Shown in pieces: positions 47,601-50,271 of a DNA stretch of 64,000 nucleotides. The position numbers were made by a program, and so were the translations under genes. The notes beneath the pieces were generated by a model. That model worked only from the letters and a program-made list of their open reading frames with translations. It had not been told where the DNA came from and ran no database searches. Position 1 is the first letter of the stretch; each line of letters begins with the position of its first letter. The stretch comes from Onchidella celtica (Eukaryota > Mollusca > Gastropoda > Systellommatophora > Onchidiidae), in contig OZ007569.1 of assembly GCA_963931925.1 (NCBI GenBank), positions 72,902,118-72,966,117 on the forward strand, in the 5' to 3' direction.

Positions 47601-47849
47601 CAAATATTGTTTAAAATCTAGCAGCATAGCTGTCATATTGTACTGCACTGTTATAGGTAAAGGGTGTTTCTCCAAAATGTGTGTGAGATGGATAGAATAG
47701 AAACATTCAATAACAATACATGTATTTGTTTATTTATTGCCAGGTTACACAAACAGTTGCCGATGGGACACTCCTATGTGTGTATGGACGCGAAGAACTT
47801 GCCTCAGATTCTACAACAGATCTTCACCTCCACCATGTTGTCCTCATGA
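1857..47849 (+). CDS. VWA8: VWA8 gene, 3' half (19 exons, C-terminal 828 residues)
   Basis: Family knowledge: VWA8 is a large (about 1,900 residue) mitochondrial matrix-side protein with AAA+ ATPase modules in its N-terminal half and a VWA domain at its C terminus. What is seen: 19 plus-strand segments flanked by AG and GT join in consistent phase into 2,487 coding bases with no internal stop. The predicted protein ends in a VWA domain (about residues 629-794) with a complete metal-ion site: DVSGS (residues 644-648), a Thr in SGDHTLE (729) and the Asp of SDAN (755). The terminal QILQQIFTSTMLSS is characteristic of the family. A Gly-rich linker (about 480-510) and the KGKERQW...ELDDAK block precede the VWA domain, as in other VWA8 proteins. 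The start codon and AAA+ region must lie upstream of the window. Introns range from about 360 bp to 16.1 kb and are packed with transposons. No frameshift or stop was found, so the gene looks functional. Confidence 0.93.
2150..2285 (+). repeat. Dispersed repeat family R130, copy 1
   Basis: GGCTGTTGTTATGGGGGACG...ACATAGTAAGCTATAGATGA...AACTCAGTAGTTTCTCTTG...GCAGTCTCCTAGCAACAG. Related copies are at 8805-8925 and 10025-10140, same orientation. Confidence 0.6.
2659..2816 (+). CDS. VWA8: VWA8 exon b
   Basis: The acceptor TTTTGTAG and donor CAG/GTTTGT bound 158 bases that complete the split codon of exon a and end in phase 0. It encodes residues 47-99, including DVIYVATCHPICLYTL and DVFPSTMGSYRPQ. 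Confidence 0.88.
2880..3043 (-). mobile_element. tRNA-derived SINE, minus strand
   Basis: On the minus strand the head reads TGACCCAGTGGTCACAGCAC, with a polymerase III A-box-like stretch (TGACCCAGTGG, complement of 3001-3011), and about 35 bases further a B-box-like AGTTCAAATCC (complement of 2958-2968). The tail continues into a unique AT-rich part. The arrangement is that of a tRNA-derived SINE. Confidence 0.65.
3378..3437 (+). CDS. VWA8: VWA8 exon c
   Basis: A 60-base phase 0/0 exon with acceptor CTACCAG and donor GTG/GTGAGT. It encodes residues 100-119, VRIQPLGSPFDDLVLLHEQV, continuing directly from exon b. Confidence 0.88.
3944..4063 (+). CDS. VWA8: VWA8 exon d
   Basis: A 120-base phase 0/0 exon with acceptor TTCCTTAG and donor GAG/GTCAGT. 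It encodes residues 120-159, starting TNVVIAANVENGQI and ending ATVAPKIE. Confidence 0.87.
4505..4900. mobile_element. Inverted-repeat element (MITE-like)
   Basis: The left end GACTTCGAGGACAAAGATC...TATGGAAGG...GACTACATC and the right end GGTAGTCAGTAG...TCTCCATAGAGCACGATC...GGAGGTCAC form an imperfect inverted repeat around a GC-richer core. No coding potential was recognised and target duplications were not resolved. Confidence 0.5.
5216..5286 (+). CDS. VWA8: VWA8 exon e
   Basis: The acceptor CTATGACAG and donor AATGG/GTGAGT bound 71 bases ending two bases into a codon. It encodes residues 160-182, NPYRMCVTEDLDPRG..., and the Gly codon is completed by exon f. Confidence 0.85.
5800..6238 (+). 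mobile_element. hAT-type MITE, copy 1, with 8-bp target duplication
   Basis: The ends are CAGTGGTTTTCAACGCC and, inverted, CAGTGATTCTCAACCTTT. It is flanked by ATCTAGAG (5792-5799) and ATCTACAG (6239-6246), an 8-bp duplication with one mismatch. The site fits the nnnTAnnn consensus of Buster-type hAT transposons. The interior has two G-runs (5884-5897, 6147-6158) and no coding capacity. Confidence 0.85.
6600..6910 (+). mobile_element. 3' fragment of a non-LTR retrotransposon (LINE) with (ATT)n tail
   Basis: TGTGGAATGTCTTACCATAG and the following Leu/Lys-rich decayed frame, then ACTGTATAAATCTGCATTAT running into ATTATTATT repeats (6850-6905), resemble the 3' UTR and microsatellite tail of CR1-like LINEs. 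No intact frame remains. Classification is by pattern only. Confidence 0.5.
6936..7061 (+). CDS. VWA8: VWA8 exon f
   Basis: The acceptor TATTTCAG and donor AACAG/GTCTGT bound 126 bases. It encodes about residues 183-224, including QQIEILNVLEGISHTVSLPV and WVLTEAESN, and ends two bases into an Arg codon. Confidence 0.87.
7180..7335 (+). repeat. Dispersed 'CCCTGGAA' repeat, copy 1
   Basis: CAGGAAGCCCTGAAAAAACC...CCCTGGAATTTAAAAATTTG...AGCCTTGGAAATGGCTG...GAGCCCTGGAAGTT. A further related piece lies at 7615-7690 (AGCCCTGGAATTTAAGATTT). It is related to the flanks of the 31-bp minisatellite (12075-12110 and 13115-13255) and to 41998-42205. Confidence 0.6.
7912..7976 (+). CDS. VWA8: VWA8 exon g
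   Basis: The acceptor CCCTCCAG and donor GAAG/GTAAGA bound 65 bases. It completes the Arg codon and encodes KFVLERKADDDFQLLPVSSD (about residues 226-245), leaving one base for exon h. Confidence 0.86.
8155..8252 (+). repeat. 29-bp direct repeat, three copies
   Basis: The unit TTGTTCCTGTGGGTTTTCGG plus TAGCCACAG occurs twice in tandem (8164-8221), followed by a diverged third copy (TTATTCGTGCGGGTTTTCAG CAGCCACAG). Confidence 0.85.
8704..9107. mobile_element. 404-bp element with perfect 34-bp terminal inverted repeats
   Basis: Bases 8704-8737 (TGTGAGTGTGCATGAGAAAA...) are the exact reverse complement of 9074-9107. A second inner pair, GATTTTGAGAAAAACGGC (8745 region) and GCCGTTTTCTCAAAATC (8971 region), is inverted too. 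No coding frame; no clear target duplication. Type: MITE or foldback element. Confidence 0.75.
8805..8925 (+). repeat. Dispersed repeat family R130, copy 2 (inside a TIR element)
   Basis: Contains AAACTGTAGACGAGAAGTGA...ACTACAGTCTCCTAACAGCA, aligning with 2150-2285. It lies inside the inverted-repeat element 8704-9107, so the family may be the internal part of that element. Confidence 0.5.
9599..9750 (+). CDS. VWA8: VWA8 exon h
   Basis: The acceptor TTCTGCAG and donor CTG/GTGAGA bound 152 bases ending in phase 0. It encodes about residues 247-297, including LVSSSILHLATKPLGDARLS and YVSALLGFPEL. Confidence 0.87.
10025..10140 (+). repeat. Dispersed repeat family R130, copy 3
   Basis: GTTGTTGTTATGGGAACATA...ACATAGAAAGCTATAGCTGA...CACAACTCAGTATTTTCTCT...ACTACGGTCCCTTATCAACA aligns with 2150-2285. 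Confidence 0.6.
10385..10520. repeat. Probable retroelement 3' tail fragment
   Basis: GATAAGATAAGAATCAATTT and ATTATCCCATGAGTGAAATT resemble a tail motif often found at the ends of invertebrate retroelement fragments. Only this pattern supports it. Confidence 0.3.
10928..11126 (+). CDS. VWA8: VWA8 exon i
   Basis: The acceptor GTCACCAG and donor GAAG/GTAACC bound 199 bases. It encodes about residues 298-363, SEVDVHAAVRDPLPET... to ...VWQVPEEIRSE. It is polar and Pro/Lys-rich in the middle and leaves one base. Confidence 0.86.
11650..11731 (+). CDS. VWA8: VWA8 exon j
   Basis: The acceptor TATTTCAG and donor AG/GTGAGC bound 82 bases. It encodes GGKTPDLSGYLEVSDS... to ...LRYIPVP (about residues 364-390) and ends two bases into a codon. 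Confidence 0.87.
12095..13132 (+). repeat. 31-bp minisatellite (about 34 copies) in a VWA8 intron
   Basis: The unit is CCCTAGAAATAGTGTATCAG + TCCTGGAATAG. Variants cluster in blocks: CCTTAGAAAT, CCTTAAAAAT, GGGAAAGCCC and CCCGGATTAGCC types. The rare pair CAGTTCTGG / CGGTCCTGG recurs at 12496 and 12806, exactly 310 bp (10 units) apart, showing a higher-order duplication. The array is embedded in a copy of the dispersed CCCTGGAA repeat. Confidence 0.97.
13255..13345 (-). mobile_element. LINE-type 3' tail fragment, minus strand
   Basis: On the minus strand it reads GGGCGCTATATGAATGATCT and then CCATTATTATCATTATTATT, the usual end of truncated LINE or SINE copies. It abuts the end of the 31-bp minisatellite region. 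Confidence 0.45.
13745..13949 (+). CDS. VWA8: VWA8 exon k
   Basis: The acceptor was chosen at CTCCACAG (13744), because the nearby AACTAG at 13728 would put the exon out of frame. The donor is CTACAG/GTGGGT. The 205 bases complete the split codon and encode about residues 391-459, including SPYASWLFNNADCNIFI and DIGGCVRLWET, a recognisable VWA8 block. The last 30 bases plus donor are repeated in degenerate form downstream (see findings). Confidence 0.88.
13917..14240 (+). repeat. Tandem duplicates of the exon k 3' end and donor
   Basis: The exon end TATGAGGACAACAGGCCTCT ACAG/GTGGGTGGGGCAC is followed by three degenerate copies starting about 14015, 14115 and 14207 (spacing 92-100 bp): GACCTCTGCTGATGGGTGGG, TATGAGGACAGCAGGCCTCT, and TATGAAGACACCAGATCTCC. 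Each is followed by a GGGGCACYAC element and an (ATC)n-like tract. Confidence 0.85.
13950..19304. other. VWA8 intron k-l: no gene seen
   Basis: After the exon-end duplicates, (ATC)n tracts and R215 copy 2, I see no coding segment. A G-run lies at 15598-15610, a (GT)n at about 16665-16684, and the stretch 17670-18950 differs in texture (many CTAGATCT-like words) and may be a decayed LTR element, but no termini or target duplication could be fixed. Confidence 0.5.
14524..14735 (+). repeat. Dispersed repeat family R215, copy 2
   Basis: Aligns by eye along its whole length with 1343-1560: GACACTTTTGAGATACTAAG, GATAGCCCTCATGCTCAGGA, and ATATGCCATTATTGTAGAGC. Confidence 0.75.
19305..19419 (+). CDS. 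VWA8: VWA8 exon l
   Basis: The acceptor GCATTTCAG and donor GTAG/GTAAGA bound 115 bases. It encodes about residues 460-497, an acidic linker followed by PHVGGGTWAGGV, the start of the Gly-rich segment typical of VWA8. It leaves one base. Confidence 0.9.
20166..20275 (+). CDS. VWA8: VWA8 exon m
   Basis: The acceptor TTTGCCAG and donor CAT/GTGAGT bound 110 bases. It encodes about residues 498-534, GGSGTAGLGGFGGPYRLDAG... to ...WEKDAVPEH, the conserved Gly-rich segment and the following block of VWA8. Confidence 0.92.
21923..22175 (+). mobile_element. 253-bp hAT-type MITE with perfect 8-bp target duplication
   Basis: Identical CTCTGAGG octamers flank it at 21915-21922 and 22176-22183. The left end CAGTGGCGTAGCATGG matches a common hAT terminus. 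The right end, inverted, is CTGGGGCATAGTGTGG. No coding capacity. Confidence 0.8.
22328..22374 (+). CDS. VWA8: VWA8 exon n (47-base small exon)
   Basis: The acceptor CTCTGTAG and donor AG/GTGAGA bound 47 bases. It encodes VRQAAREMAQKAYRQ (about residues 535-549), which is likely helical. It is short enough for gene finders to miss, and its phase (0 to 2) is required for the downstream frame. Confidence 0.88.
22463..22890 (+). mobile_element. hAT-type MITE, copy 2
   Basis: The ends CAGTGTTTCTCAACCTTTG and, inverted, CAGTATTTCTCAAGGTG match the hAT terminal pattern. The flanks TTGTAGTG (22455-22462) and TTCTAGTT (22891-22898) agree at 6 of 8 positions, suggesting an older insertion. Confidence 0.7.
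22911..23075 (+). repeat. 65-67-bp tandem repeat, about 2.5 copies
   Basis: GGGTCTGACAGG (22911), GGGTGTGACAGG (22976) and GGGTCTGACAGG (23043) each start a unit containing CCCACAAGAT, AAATCAGTARTGC and TTTTCTGTAATTGAGAGT. Confidence 0.85.
23619..23727 (+). CDS. VWA8: VWA8 exon o
   Basis: The acceptor CCTGCCAG and donor CAG/GTAAGA bound 109 bases ending in phase 0. It encodes LKEIQMSEYDGQLYERYSAS and then RRQVQSLKVVLDSLQ (about residues 550-586), a helical block just before the VWA region. Confidence 0.92.
23765..23945 (+). mobile_element. MITE family M200, copy 1
   Basis: The stretch GACAAGAAGTGCACACCATT ... GTCAGACAGTCAACTTCTGC matches the reverse complement of 56660-56820. The ends GGTATCATACTA and (inverted) GTATCATATTA form a short inverted repeat. 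Confidence 0.6.
25066..25681 (-). repeat. 3' LTR of the Gypsy element
   Basis: 616 bp, identical by eye to 31008-31623 except CAATTACG versus CAATCACG and GCTCAGCC versus GCTCGGCC. It contains several AATAAA words on both strands; the termini are TGTA...TACA. Confidence 0.95.
25682..25697 (-). promoter_or_regulatory. Possible polypurine tract
   Basis: In element orientation, AAATTGGGGAGTTG directly precedes the 3' LTR. It is short and interrupted by pyrimidines, so the assignment rests mainly on position. Confidence 0.35.
25698..26449 (-). other. Non-coding 3' region of the Gypsy element
   Basis: About 750 bp between the RNase H end and the 3' LTR. No envelope, chromodomain or other frame of note was seen. 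Confidence 0.6.
26497..28683 (-). CDS. Integrase C-terminal part, reverse transcriptase and RNase H of the Gypsy element
   Basis: A 728-codon frame whose first Met is not a true start: NGLVERFN (3-10) carries the integrase catalytic Glu, and upstream codons in this frame still read integrase-like YHP until a TAG. A GPY/F module (KGPYKV, 147-152) completes the integrase. A linker of about 120 residues, rich in Asp and Gly, follows. Reverse transcriptase spans about 320-530: IDYRRLN, RIDLSKGYWQ (Asp 418) and YVDD (478-481). RNase H follows with Asp 629 (LATDAS), Glu 670 (SERECLA) and Asp 695 (TDH). The frame breaks at a five-T run near 26530. The expected RNase H end (ADFLSR motif, stop at 26450-26452) continues in another frame. 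Integrase therefore precedes reverse transcriptase. Confidence 0.92.
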   Translation of the reverse strand: MCNGLVERFNGTLKKTLRRLCAEQPKQWHRYINPLLFVYREVPQESTKFAPFELLYGRTVRGPMHILRQLWTKDVEEPETKTSYQYVMELRERLEDTWKLATEELSKAQGRQKTYYDRKARERKFRPGDEVLVLLPTNTNKLLVQWKGPYKVVSVVGVNDYRVKMGAKEKTLHANLPKRYIPRTSKAAAVAMEPRPIVTEMCGMDNSRRDTTPEHVNAIKDGGGDSAETVLAEDDMMDKSQPVESAGMTIIEDCDLGGDNGGTTEDLADLGSWDQNEGYRDVQYGTQLTSEQRQELCDVVKNYQHVFTNLPGCCQLGEHRIDLTTEVPVRQRPYPVPYAMRDSLKEELSTMERLGIIRRSSSAYASPIVVVKKKDGSNRVCIDYRRLNKITVFDPHPTAAPSEVFQSLSRGKLFSRIDLSKGYWQVKVREQDIPKTAFVTMGEHYEFIRMPFGMMNSGATLNRIVKPLIRGMNNVTAYVDDLLIHTETFDEHVKTLKDLLQRMDQAGLTARPSKCLIGTSEVDFVGHLVGEGMIGLLEENVCKVRDAPRPTTKKEVKAFLGLVGYYHEFIPNFSAIASPLSDLLRKGQPNIVQWDETQEKAYTSLKNVIISKPVLCLPDFSKEFVLATDASDRGLGASLMQEHEGKLYPVAYASRNLLPRETKYSVSERECLAIVWAVKKFTLYLYGKEFVLQTDHRSLEFLNSAKFDSPKLLRWSYFYSLIDSGFTT
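28644..30899 (-). CDS. Gag-protease-integrase (N-terminal part) of the Gypsy element
   Basis: A 751-codon frame starting 87 bases after the primer site. Residues 1-70 are charged and likely coiled coil (ERERQLEAQRQEKEAERQ). Residues 85-250 resemble a retrotransposon Gag capsid. Two CCHC zinc knuckles follow: CHRCQRPGHKATEC (275-288) and CYLCGKPGHVRRMC (300-313). The aspartic protease active-site DTG is at 400-402. Then comes the integrase: HHCC zinc domain (H584, H591, C621, C624), catalytic Asp in VAVDLVGP (654) and Asp in SDQGTQF (714). The third catalytic residue, Glu, is not in this frame: the frame leaves the integrase homology after LLGIRQ and ends 13 codons later. The Glu is in the overlapping downstream frame, so this is a broken polyprotein. 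Confidence 0.9.
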   Translation of the reverse strand: MSEVIGRLSQEADAMELTGQERPDYLREGLERERQLEAQRQEKEAERQAREKEMNHELEMERIRHQGGGESTQGTSDHASSKRPKLPAFQDKKDDLDSWLLRFERFAETAEWPRSTWTTSLSALLTGRALECFCRLPIDEAKDYDKVKEALQKRYNLSEDGYRLMFRQGKPEDGEDVGMFLTRIKTYLERWIKLSKTEETYEGVRDLFVREQFMDACPSDLATHVRERKPKTLQDIADSAEAYLVARNRTLSGSARLQSRPVRQRPNGDRSPQVCHRCQRPGHKATECRAKLNDKGELKCYLCGKPGHVRRMCPAQKDMGRGKPNKAAAAVVIAADESSRQDATTADTSINVQAVMKDGKLQLAVPVTCGGCSDGRTVEKLKLPVMKGLIGNRAVDVLRDTGCEGVVVRRALVDDGQLTGGKKLIARIDNSLLAAEEAVIDVKTPYLTGKVTALCLPETICDLVVGNVDGAKDPYDPDTEVMVGAVTTRAQEKRKDRSTSLKVPRAERHAGVDREELIRLQEEDEVIRKLEQKKIPTNRGNKSVHFEKHGGVLYRIYKDLRQATVIRQVVLPEKLREYVLSVAHDSIVGGHLGVKKTKDRVMSNFYWPGIEGDVARYCRSCDICQRTVNKGATPKVHLQSMPVVDVPFRRVAVDLVGPIDPPSEGGHRYILVYIDYATRYPEATPLKKIDAETVAEALVNIYSRLGVPEEILSDQGTQFMSDVMKETNRLLGIRQSTTLCATGWWSDLTAH
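30987..31004 (-). promoter_or_regulatory. Primer binding site, tRNA-Pro type
   Basis: On the minus strand, three bases after the 5' LTR, TGGGGGCTCGTCCGGGAT is 18 bases complementary to the 3' end of tRNA-Pro (the plus strand reads ATCCCGGACGAGCCCCCA). It is the same site as the tRNA-Pro primer site known from gammaretroviruses. Confidence 0.9.
31008..31623 (-). repeat. 5' LTR of the Gypsy element
   Basis: 616 bp; in element orientation it is the upstream LTR, followed after three bases by the primer binding site. It is the partner of 25066-25681. Confidence 0.95.
32361..32525 (+). CDS. Candidate cassette exon in the VWA8 15th intron, or exon of an unknown nested gene
   Basis: A 165-base, 55-codon stretch is open in phase 0/0, with a good acceptor (TTTTATTTTGTAG) and donor (GTT/GTGAGT). 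It reads LVHASGENLASGFDQYLL... to ...SGRTRISPDSV. It would fit in frame between exons o and p, but the VWA8 proteins I know join those two blocks directly, so it would be an extra segment. I do not recognise the peptide. A random 55-codon open frame is not very rare, so this remains a candidate. It lies just downstream of the solo LTR's right TSD; before the insertions it would have been about 1 kb from exon o. Confidence 0.35.
32526..34397. other. VWA8 intron part: nothing further recognised
   Basis: Mixed unique sequence with T- and G-runs (33392-33402) and (GA)n. I see no exon, RNA gene or bounded element. Confidence 0.4.
34403..35624. mobile_element. Solo LTR (1,222 bp) of the same family as 24728-32317
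   Basis: Starts TGTCATGATT and ends GCACGTGACA; CTCAT is duplicated at 34398-34402 and 35625-35629. Its right end, reversed, shares GAGGCAGCTAACTCACACTC-type sequence with the left end of the other solo LTR. No coding region of the element remains, which fits LTR-LTR recombination. Confidence 0.85.
37176..37390 (+). repeat. Dispersed repeat family R215, copy 3
   Basis: Shares TTAAGAAAAAACTGTTTCTT, CCTGTCATTTGGTGACTTA and GGCGTAAGTCTGACATTTGC with the copy at 1343-1560. Confidence 0.75.
38866..39345. repeat. Cluster of inverted GTTGTACGGATAT motifs
   Basis: ATATCCGTACATGTTGTACGGATAT (38869-38893) is a near-perfect palindrome with 11-base arms. Inverted copies of the motif follow (ATTATCCGTACAAC, about 38899-38912), with three more near 39288-39336. 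They may be the ends of a small hairpin-type element. Confidence 0.5.
39373..39692. mobile_element. Possible small MITE
   Basis: The left AGTAGCAGGCCAACC and, inverted, right CTAAACAGGCCCGAGCC ends are weakly inverted; both edges repeat GGCTCGGGCCT words. Weak support only. Confidence 0.3.
39832..39957 (+). CDS. VWA8: VWA8 exon p
   Basis: The acceptor GTTACTCAG and donor GAG/GTGAGT bound a 126-base phase 0/0 exon. It encodes residues 587-628, AKGKERQWIKHQSYGELDDA and then GLTGENSIYKRRGEKEPE, a hallmark VWA8 block preceding the VWA domain. Confidence 0.95.
40080..40266 (+). repeat. (CT)n/poly-C low-complexity tract
   Basis: CT-rich sequence with a 14-base C run at 40253-40266. Confidence 0.9.
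40668..41312 (+). repeat. 46-bp minisatellite (about 14 copies) in a VWA8 intron
   Basis: The unit GGACTCAAGGAAAAGCTTGA + AGATCTACTACCAGTTGTTG + ATGACT repeats every 46 bp (for example AAAAGCTT at 40714 and 40760). Both edge units carry GTTGTTGAGTGGAC instead of GTTGATGACTGGAC; the core is near-homogeneous. Late units have an extra A. Confidence 0.96.
41565..41676 (+). repeat. (CT)n microsatellite
   Basis: Nearly pure CT dinucleotides to 41643, then interrupted CT to 41676, followed by (GT)n. Long Arg/Glu and Ser/Leu frames here are repeat artefacts. Confidence 0.97.
41998..42205 (+). repeat. Dispersed 'CCCTGGAA' repeat, further copy
   Basis: AGCCCTGGACTTCCAGGGAT, AAGCCCTGGAAATATAGGAA, TCCCTGGAATTTAACATTTT and AGCCCTGGAAAAGCCTT repeat the motif set seen at 7180-7335. 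Confidence 0.6.
42240..45560. other. VWA8 intron p-q: no gene seen
   Basis: Apart from the CT tract I see only unique-looking sequence. Open frames such as 45199-45798 on the minus strand overlap the VWA8 exon antisense and have no recognisable domains. Confidence 0.45.
44277..44468 (+). repeat. Compound (CT)n/(C)n microsatellite
   Basis: Blocks of (TC)n separated by CCCCCTT or CCCGCCCC repeat several times, ending in an 11-base C run. Open frames over it are compositional artefacts. Confidence 0.95.
45565..45723 (+). CDS. VWA8: VWA8 exon q (start of VWA domain, MIDAS DxSxS)
   Basis: The acceptor CCTACCAG and donor AAG/GTGAGT bound a 159-base phase 0/0 exon. It encodes residues 629-681. RMRLLVDVSGSMYRF contains the DxSxS metal-binding motif (644-648), followed by the helix MEAVLMVMEAFESYEEKFK. 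Confidence 0.96.
46461..46798 (+). CDS. VWA8: VWA8 exon r (core of VWA domain)
   Basis: The acceptor CTCTCCCTAG and donor GTAAG/GTCAGT bound 338 bases, the largest exon here. It encodes residues 682-793, including the MIDAS Thr in SGDHTLE and Asp in LMSDANFDRYGI, and ends NAYAIFVGSLGDQAV. It leaves two bases of an Arg codon. Confidence 0.96.
47744..47849 (+). CDS. VWA8: VWA8 terminal coding exon
   Basis: The acceptor TTATTGCCAG is followed by 106 bases that complete the Arg codon and run LHKQLPMGHSYVCMDAKNLP and QILQQIFTSTMLSS to TGA at 47847-47849. The C terminus is characteristic of VWA8. Confidence 0.96.
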
Positions 47850-48870
47850 GACTGTCAAATTGAAATATGTAAGGAGGGTAAGGATGGACAGAGGAGAGAA
47901 ATGCATGTCAGAAAACTGGGGAAATATAATGAATATGACTTAGACTTAGATGCAAAATTGAGAGGAGAATATGAAGTTTGGTAGGGAAGAAGGCGCAAAA
48001 TTGGAGAGAGGATATAAAGTTTGGTGGGGATGAACATGCAAAATTGAAGGGAGGATATAAAGTTTGGTGGTGAAGGAGATGGAAAATTGGGGAGAGAATA
48101 TAAAGTTTGGTGGTGAAGGAGATGGAAAATTGGGGAGAGAATATAAAGTTTGGTGGTGAAGGAGATGGAAAATTGGGGAGAGAATATAAAGTTTGGTGGT
48201 GAAGGAGATGGAAAATTGGGGAGAGAATATAAAGTTTGGTGGTGAAGGAGATGGAAAATTGGGGAGAGAATATAAAGTTTGGTGGTGAAGGAGATGGAAA
48301 ATTGGGGAGAGAATATAAAGTTTGGTGGTGAAGGAGATGGAAAATTGGGGAGAGAATATAAAGTTTGGTGGTGAAGGAGATGGAAAATTGGGGAGAGAAT
48401 ATAAAGTTTGGTGGTGAAGGAGATGGAAAATTGGGGAGAGGATATAAAGTTTGGTGGTGAAGAAGATGCAAAATTGGGGAGAGAATATAAAGTTTGGTGG
48501 TGAAGAAGATGGAAAATTGGGGAGAGGATATTAAATTTGATGAGAGAAAGGAAGAAAAGGAGATCAAGATTGAAAATATACCAGGAATGAGAGAAGGAAA
48601 CTGTGTGGTATTTATAATTGAAGTTGGGGTTATTAAACAAAAACAAAAAAAGGCAGTACAAAGGATATTAAACTCGATTGTATGGCTTGACTGACCACAT
48701 ACAGGTCTAGAATATAATTTTTTTTTAAAGTGTGTAATTACAGTTTGGTTTTATCATGTATAGAATATCAGATTTGATGTTATTTCCCATGTACACATTT
48801 TATTATGAGAGTCATTTCTCATTGAATCATGTTGAGCAATGTAATAAACAGCGAAATTTCTCCAACATAA
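47850..48870 (+). other. VWA8: Probable VWA8 3' UTR and polyadenylation signal
   Basis: The first canonical AATAAA after the stop codon is at 48843-48848 (GTAATAAACAG), suggesting cleavage near 48865-48875. Variant ATTAAA hexamers occur earlier, near 48529, 48629 and 48667, so a shorter UTR is possible. Most of the stretch is a 43-bp minisatellite. The exact 3' end is inferred. Confidence 0.55.
47950..48540 (+). repeat. 43-bp minisatellite in the VWA8 3' UTR (about 13-14 copies)
   Basis: The unit begins GGAGATGGAAAATTGGGGAG and continues AGAATATAAAG...GGTGGTGAA. Successive copies start at 48075, 48118 and so on, exactly 43 bases apart. Central copies are near-identical and the first three and last two are diverged. 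The plus strand is purine-rich. Because 43 is not a multiple of 3 and the minus strand lacks stops in two frames, it yields long antisense frames (268 and 219 codons) that I regard as artefacts of the array. Confidence 0.95.
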
Positions 48871-50263
48871 TTTTGATGTCATTTGTTAATTTTGAGAGGT
48901 GGTGACAGTATGTTGTTTCTGTTTGGTGTGTAGGTTTGTTTTGTTTATGAATTGTTCGTGTGTGTTGTCATTTATTTGTTTGTTATAATATTGTAGTTGT
49001 TAAGTCTGGGCTTTTTTGTTTTGTTTTCATTCTGTTTGTTTCTGGTTTTACATGTATTTGTTTCTGTATTGTTTTCTTTGTGTGGAGTGTTGCAGGGTGT
49101 TTTCTGTCTTTCTCTACATCTGTTTAAAATCTGGAATGAGCTTTGATTTAAATTTGACATTTTTCATAGGTGGATCCATGGCAGAATAACAAAACTTTGA
49201 AGAGTTCTTTTTTTTTTTTATGACCTCAGATAACTAGTTCCTTTCTTCCTACTGTGAATTCAAGTGAAAAACCTATCTTTGCTCTCAGTAAGTCAGTATT
49301 AATACTATGTATAATGAAATTGTCATTTGCCTAGTAAAGTCTCCAATAGAACAATTATAAAAAGGACTTGCCACAAGCTGTTGAATCAAACAATTTAAAA
49401 AGTGGCCGGGGGGGGGGGGGGGGCGGGGGAAGAGAGGGAGAACTTAAAACATTTATTCCAGGGGCCAAATATGATTCTGAAGTTTTTTTCAACTTAGGAT
49501 GCCACAATCTTTGAACCCAAAGTACTTCATGATCTTTGAACCCAGAGTACTTTCCCTCACTTCGGACAGCTCTGCAGATGGGCTAATCTGGTGGAAGCTG
49601 ATTTTTTATTTTTTTTTGAAAGAAGAAAGACCGGTTGGGGGGGGGGGGGGGGGCTTTTTCCTAATGTCTTGCCTTGGAGGTTGGTGGAAATGAAAGTAAT
49701 GATAAAGTGAATGACCACTACCACTGAATTCAAAGACACTAGATCTAGATACGATAAAATGGGAGTTTCCCTGCGCCATCTTTCGGCAAATAAATGGGAG
49801 ACACAAACATGGCTATCCGTTTATCACATTTTCACAAAGCAGTTTAGAGAAAATATTGAGTTTTTGTGCACTGTTCAGCTATTACTCTAAGCCTTGTTGA
49901 TTGAAGAAGCTTCAGGCTACTTTGTGATCATAACGTCAAGTTCAATCGCAGTAGGAAATTGGGCATTTTTTTTTCTTTACTTGTGGCAGCAATATTTAAA
50001 GTAAATGTATTATTGTAACCAGTGACGTGCAACTAGACTAATCGGTTGTCTTTGGTGAAATTGTCTGTTTTCATTATGTACTTTCAGAATAAAGGATAAC
50101 GTTGAACAAAAAACAACGGGGCCGTCTTTGCTACTTTACAATAAAAAAAACTCTGACAAGTAAGATTTCACTAGGAGTGACTGCTGAATTGTGGACAAAT
50201 GATTGGTGAAATTTTACTCATTCTTATGTGTGTTAAGCAAAAATACAAGATAAATGTACCAGG
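48871..50263. other. Intergenic: nothing coding
   Basis: TG-rich sequence, G-runs at 49408-49423 and 49637-49653, and no recognisable exon. Confidence 0.45.
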
Positions 50264-50271
50264 TTCTAGAA

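Noticed and set aside
47855..48661. Minus-strand frames of 268 and 219 codons rich in Ser, Pro and Phe.
   Set aside because: They are produced by the 43-bp tandem array, which happens to lack stops; there is no independent coding evidence.
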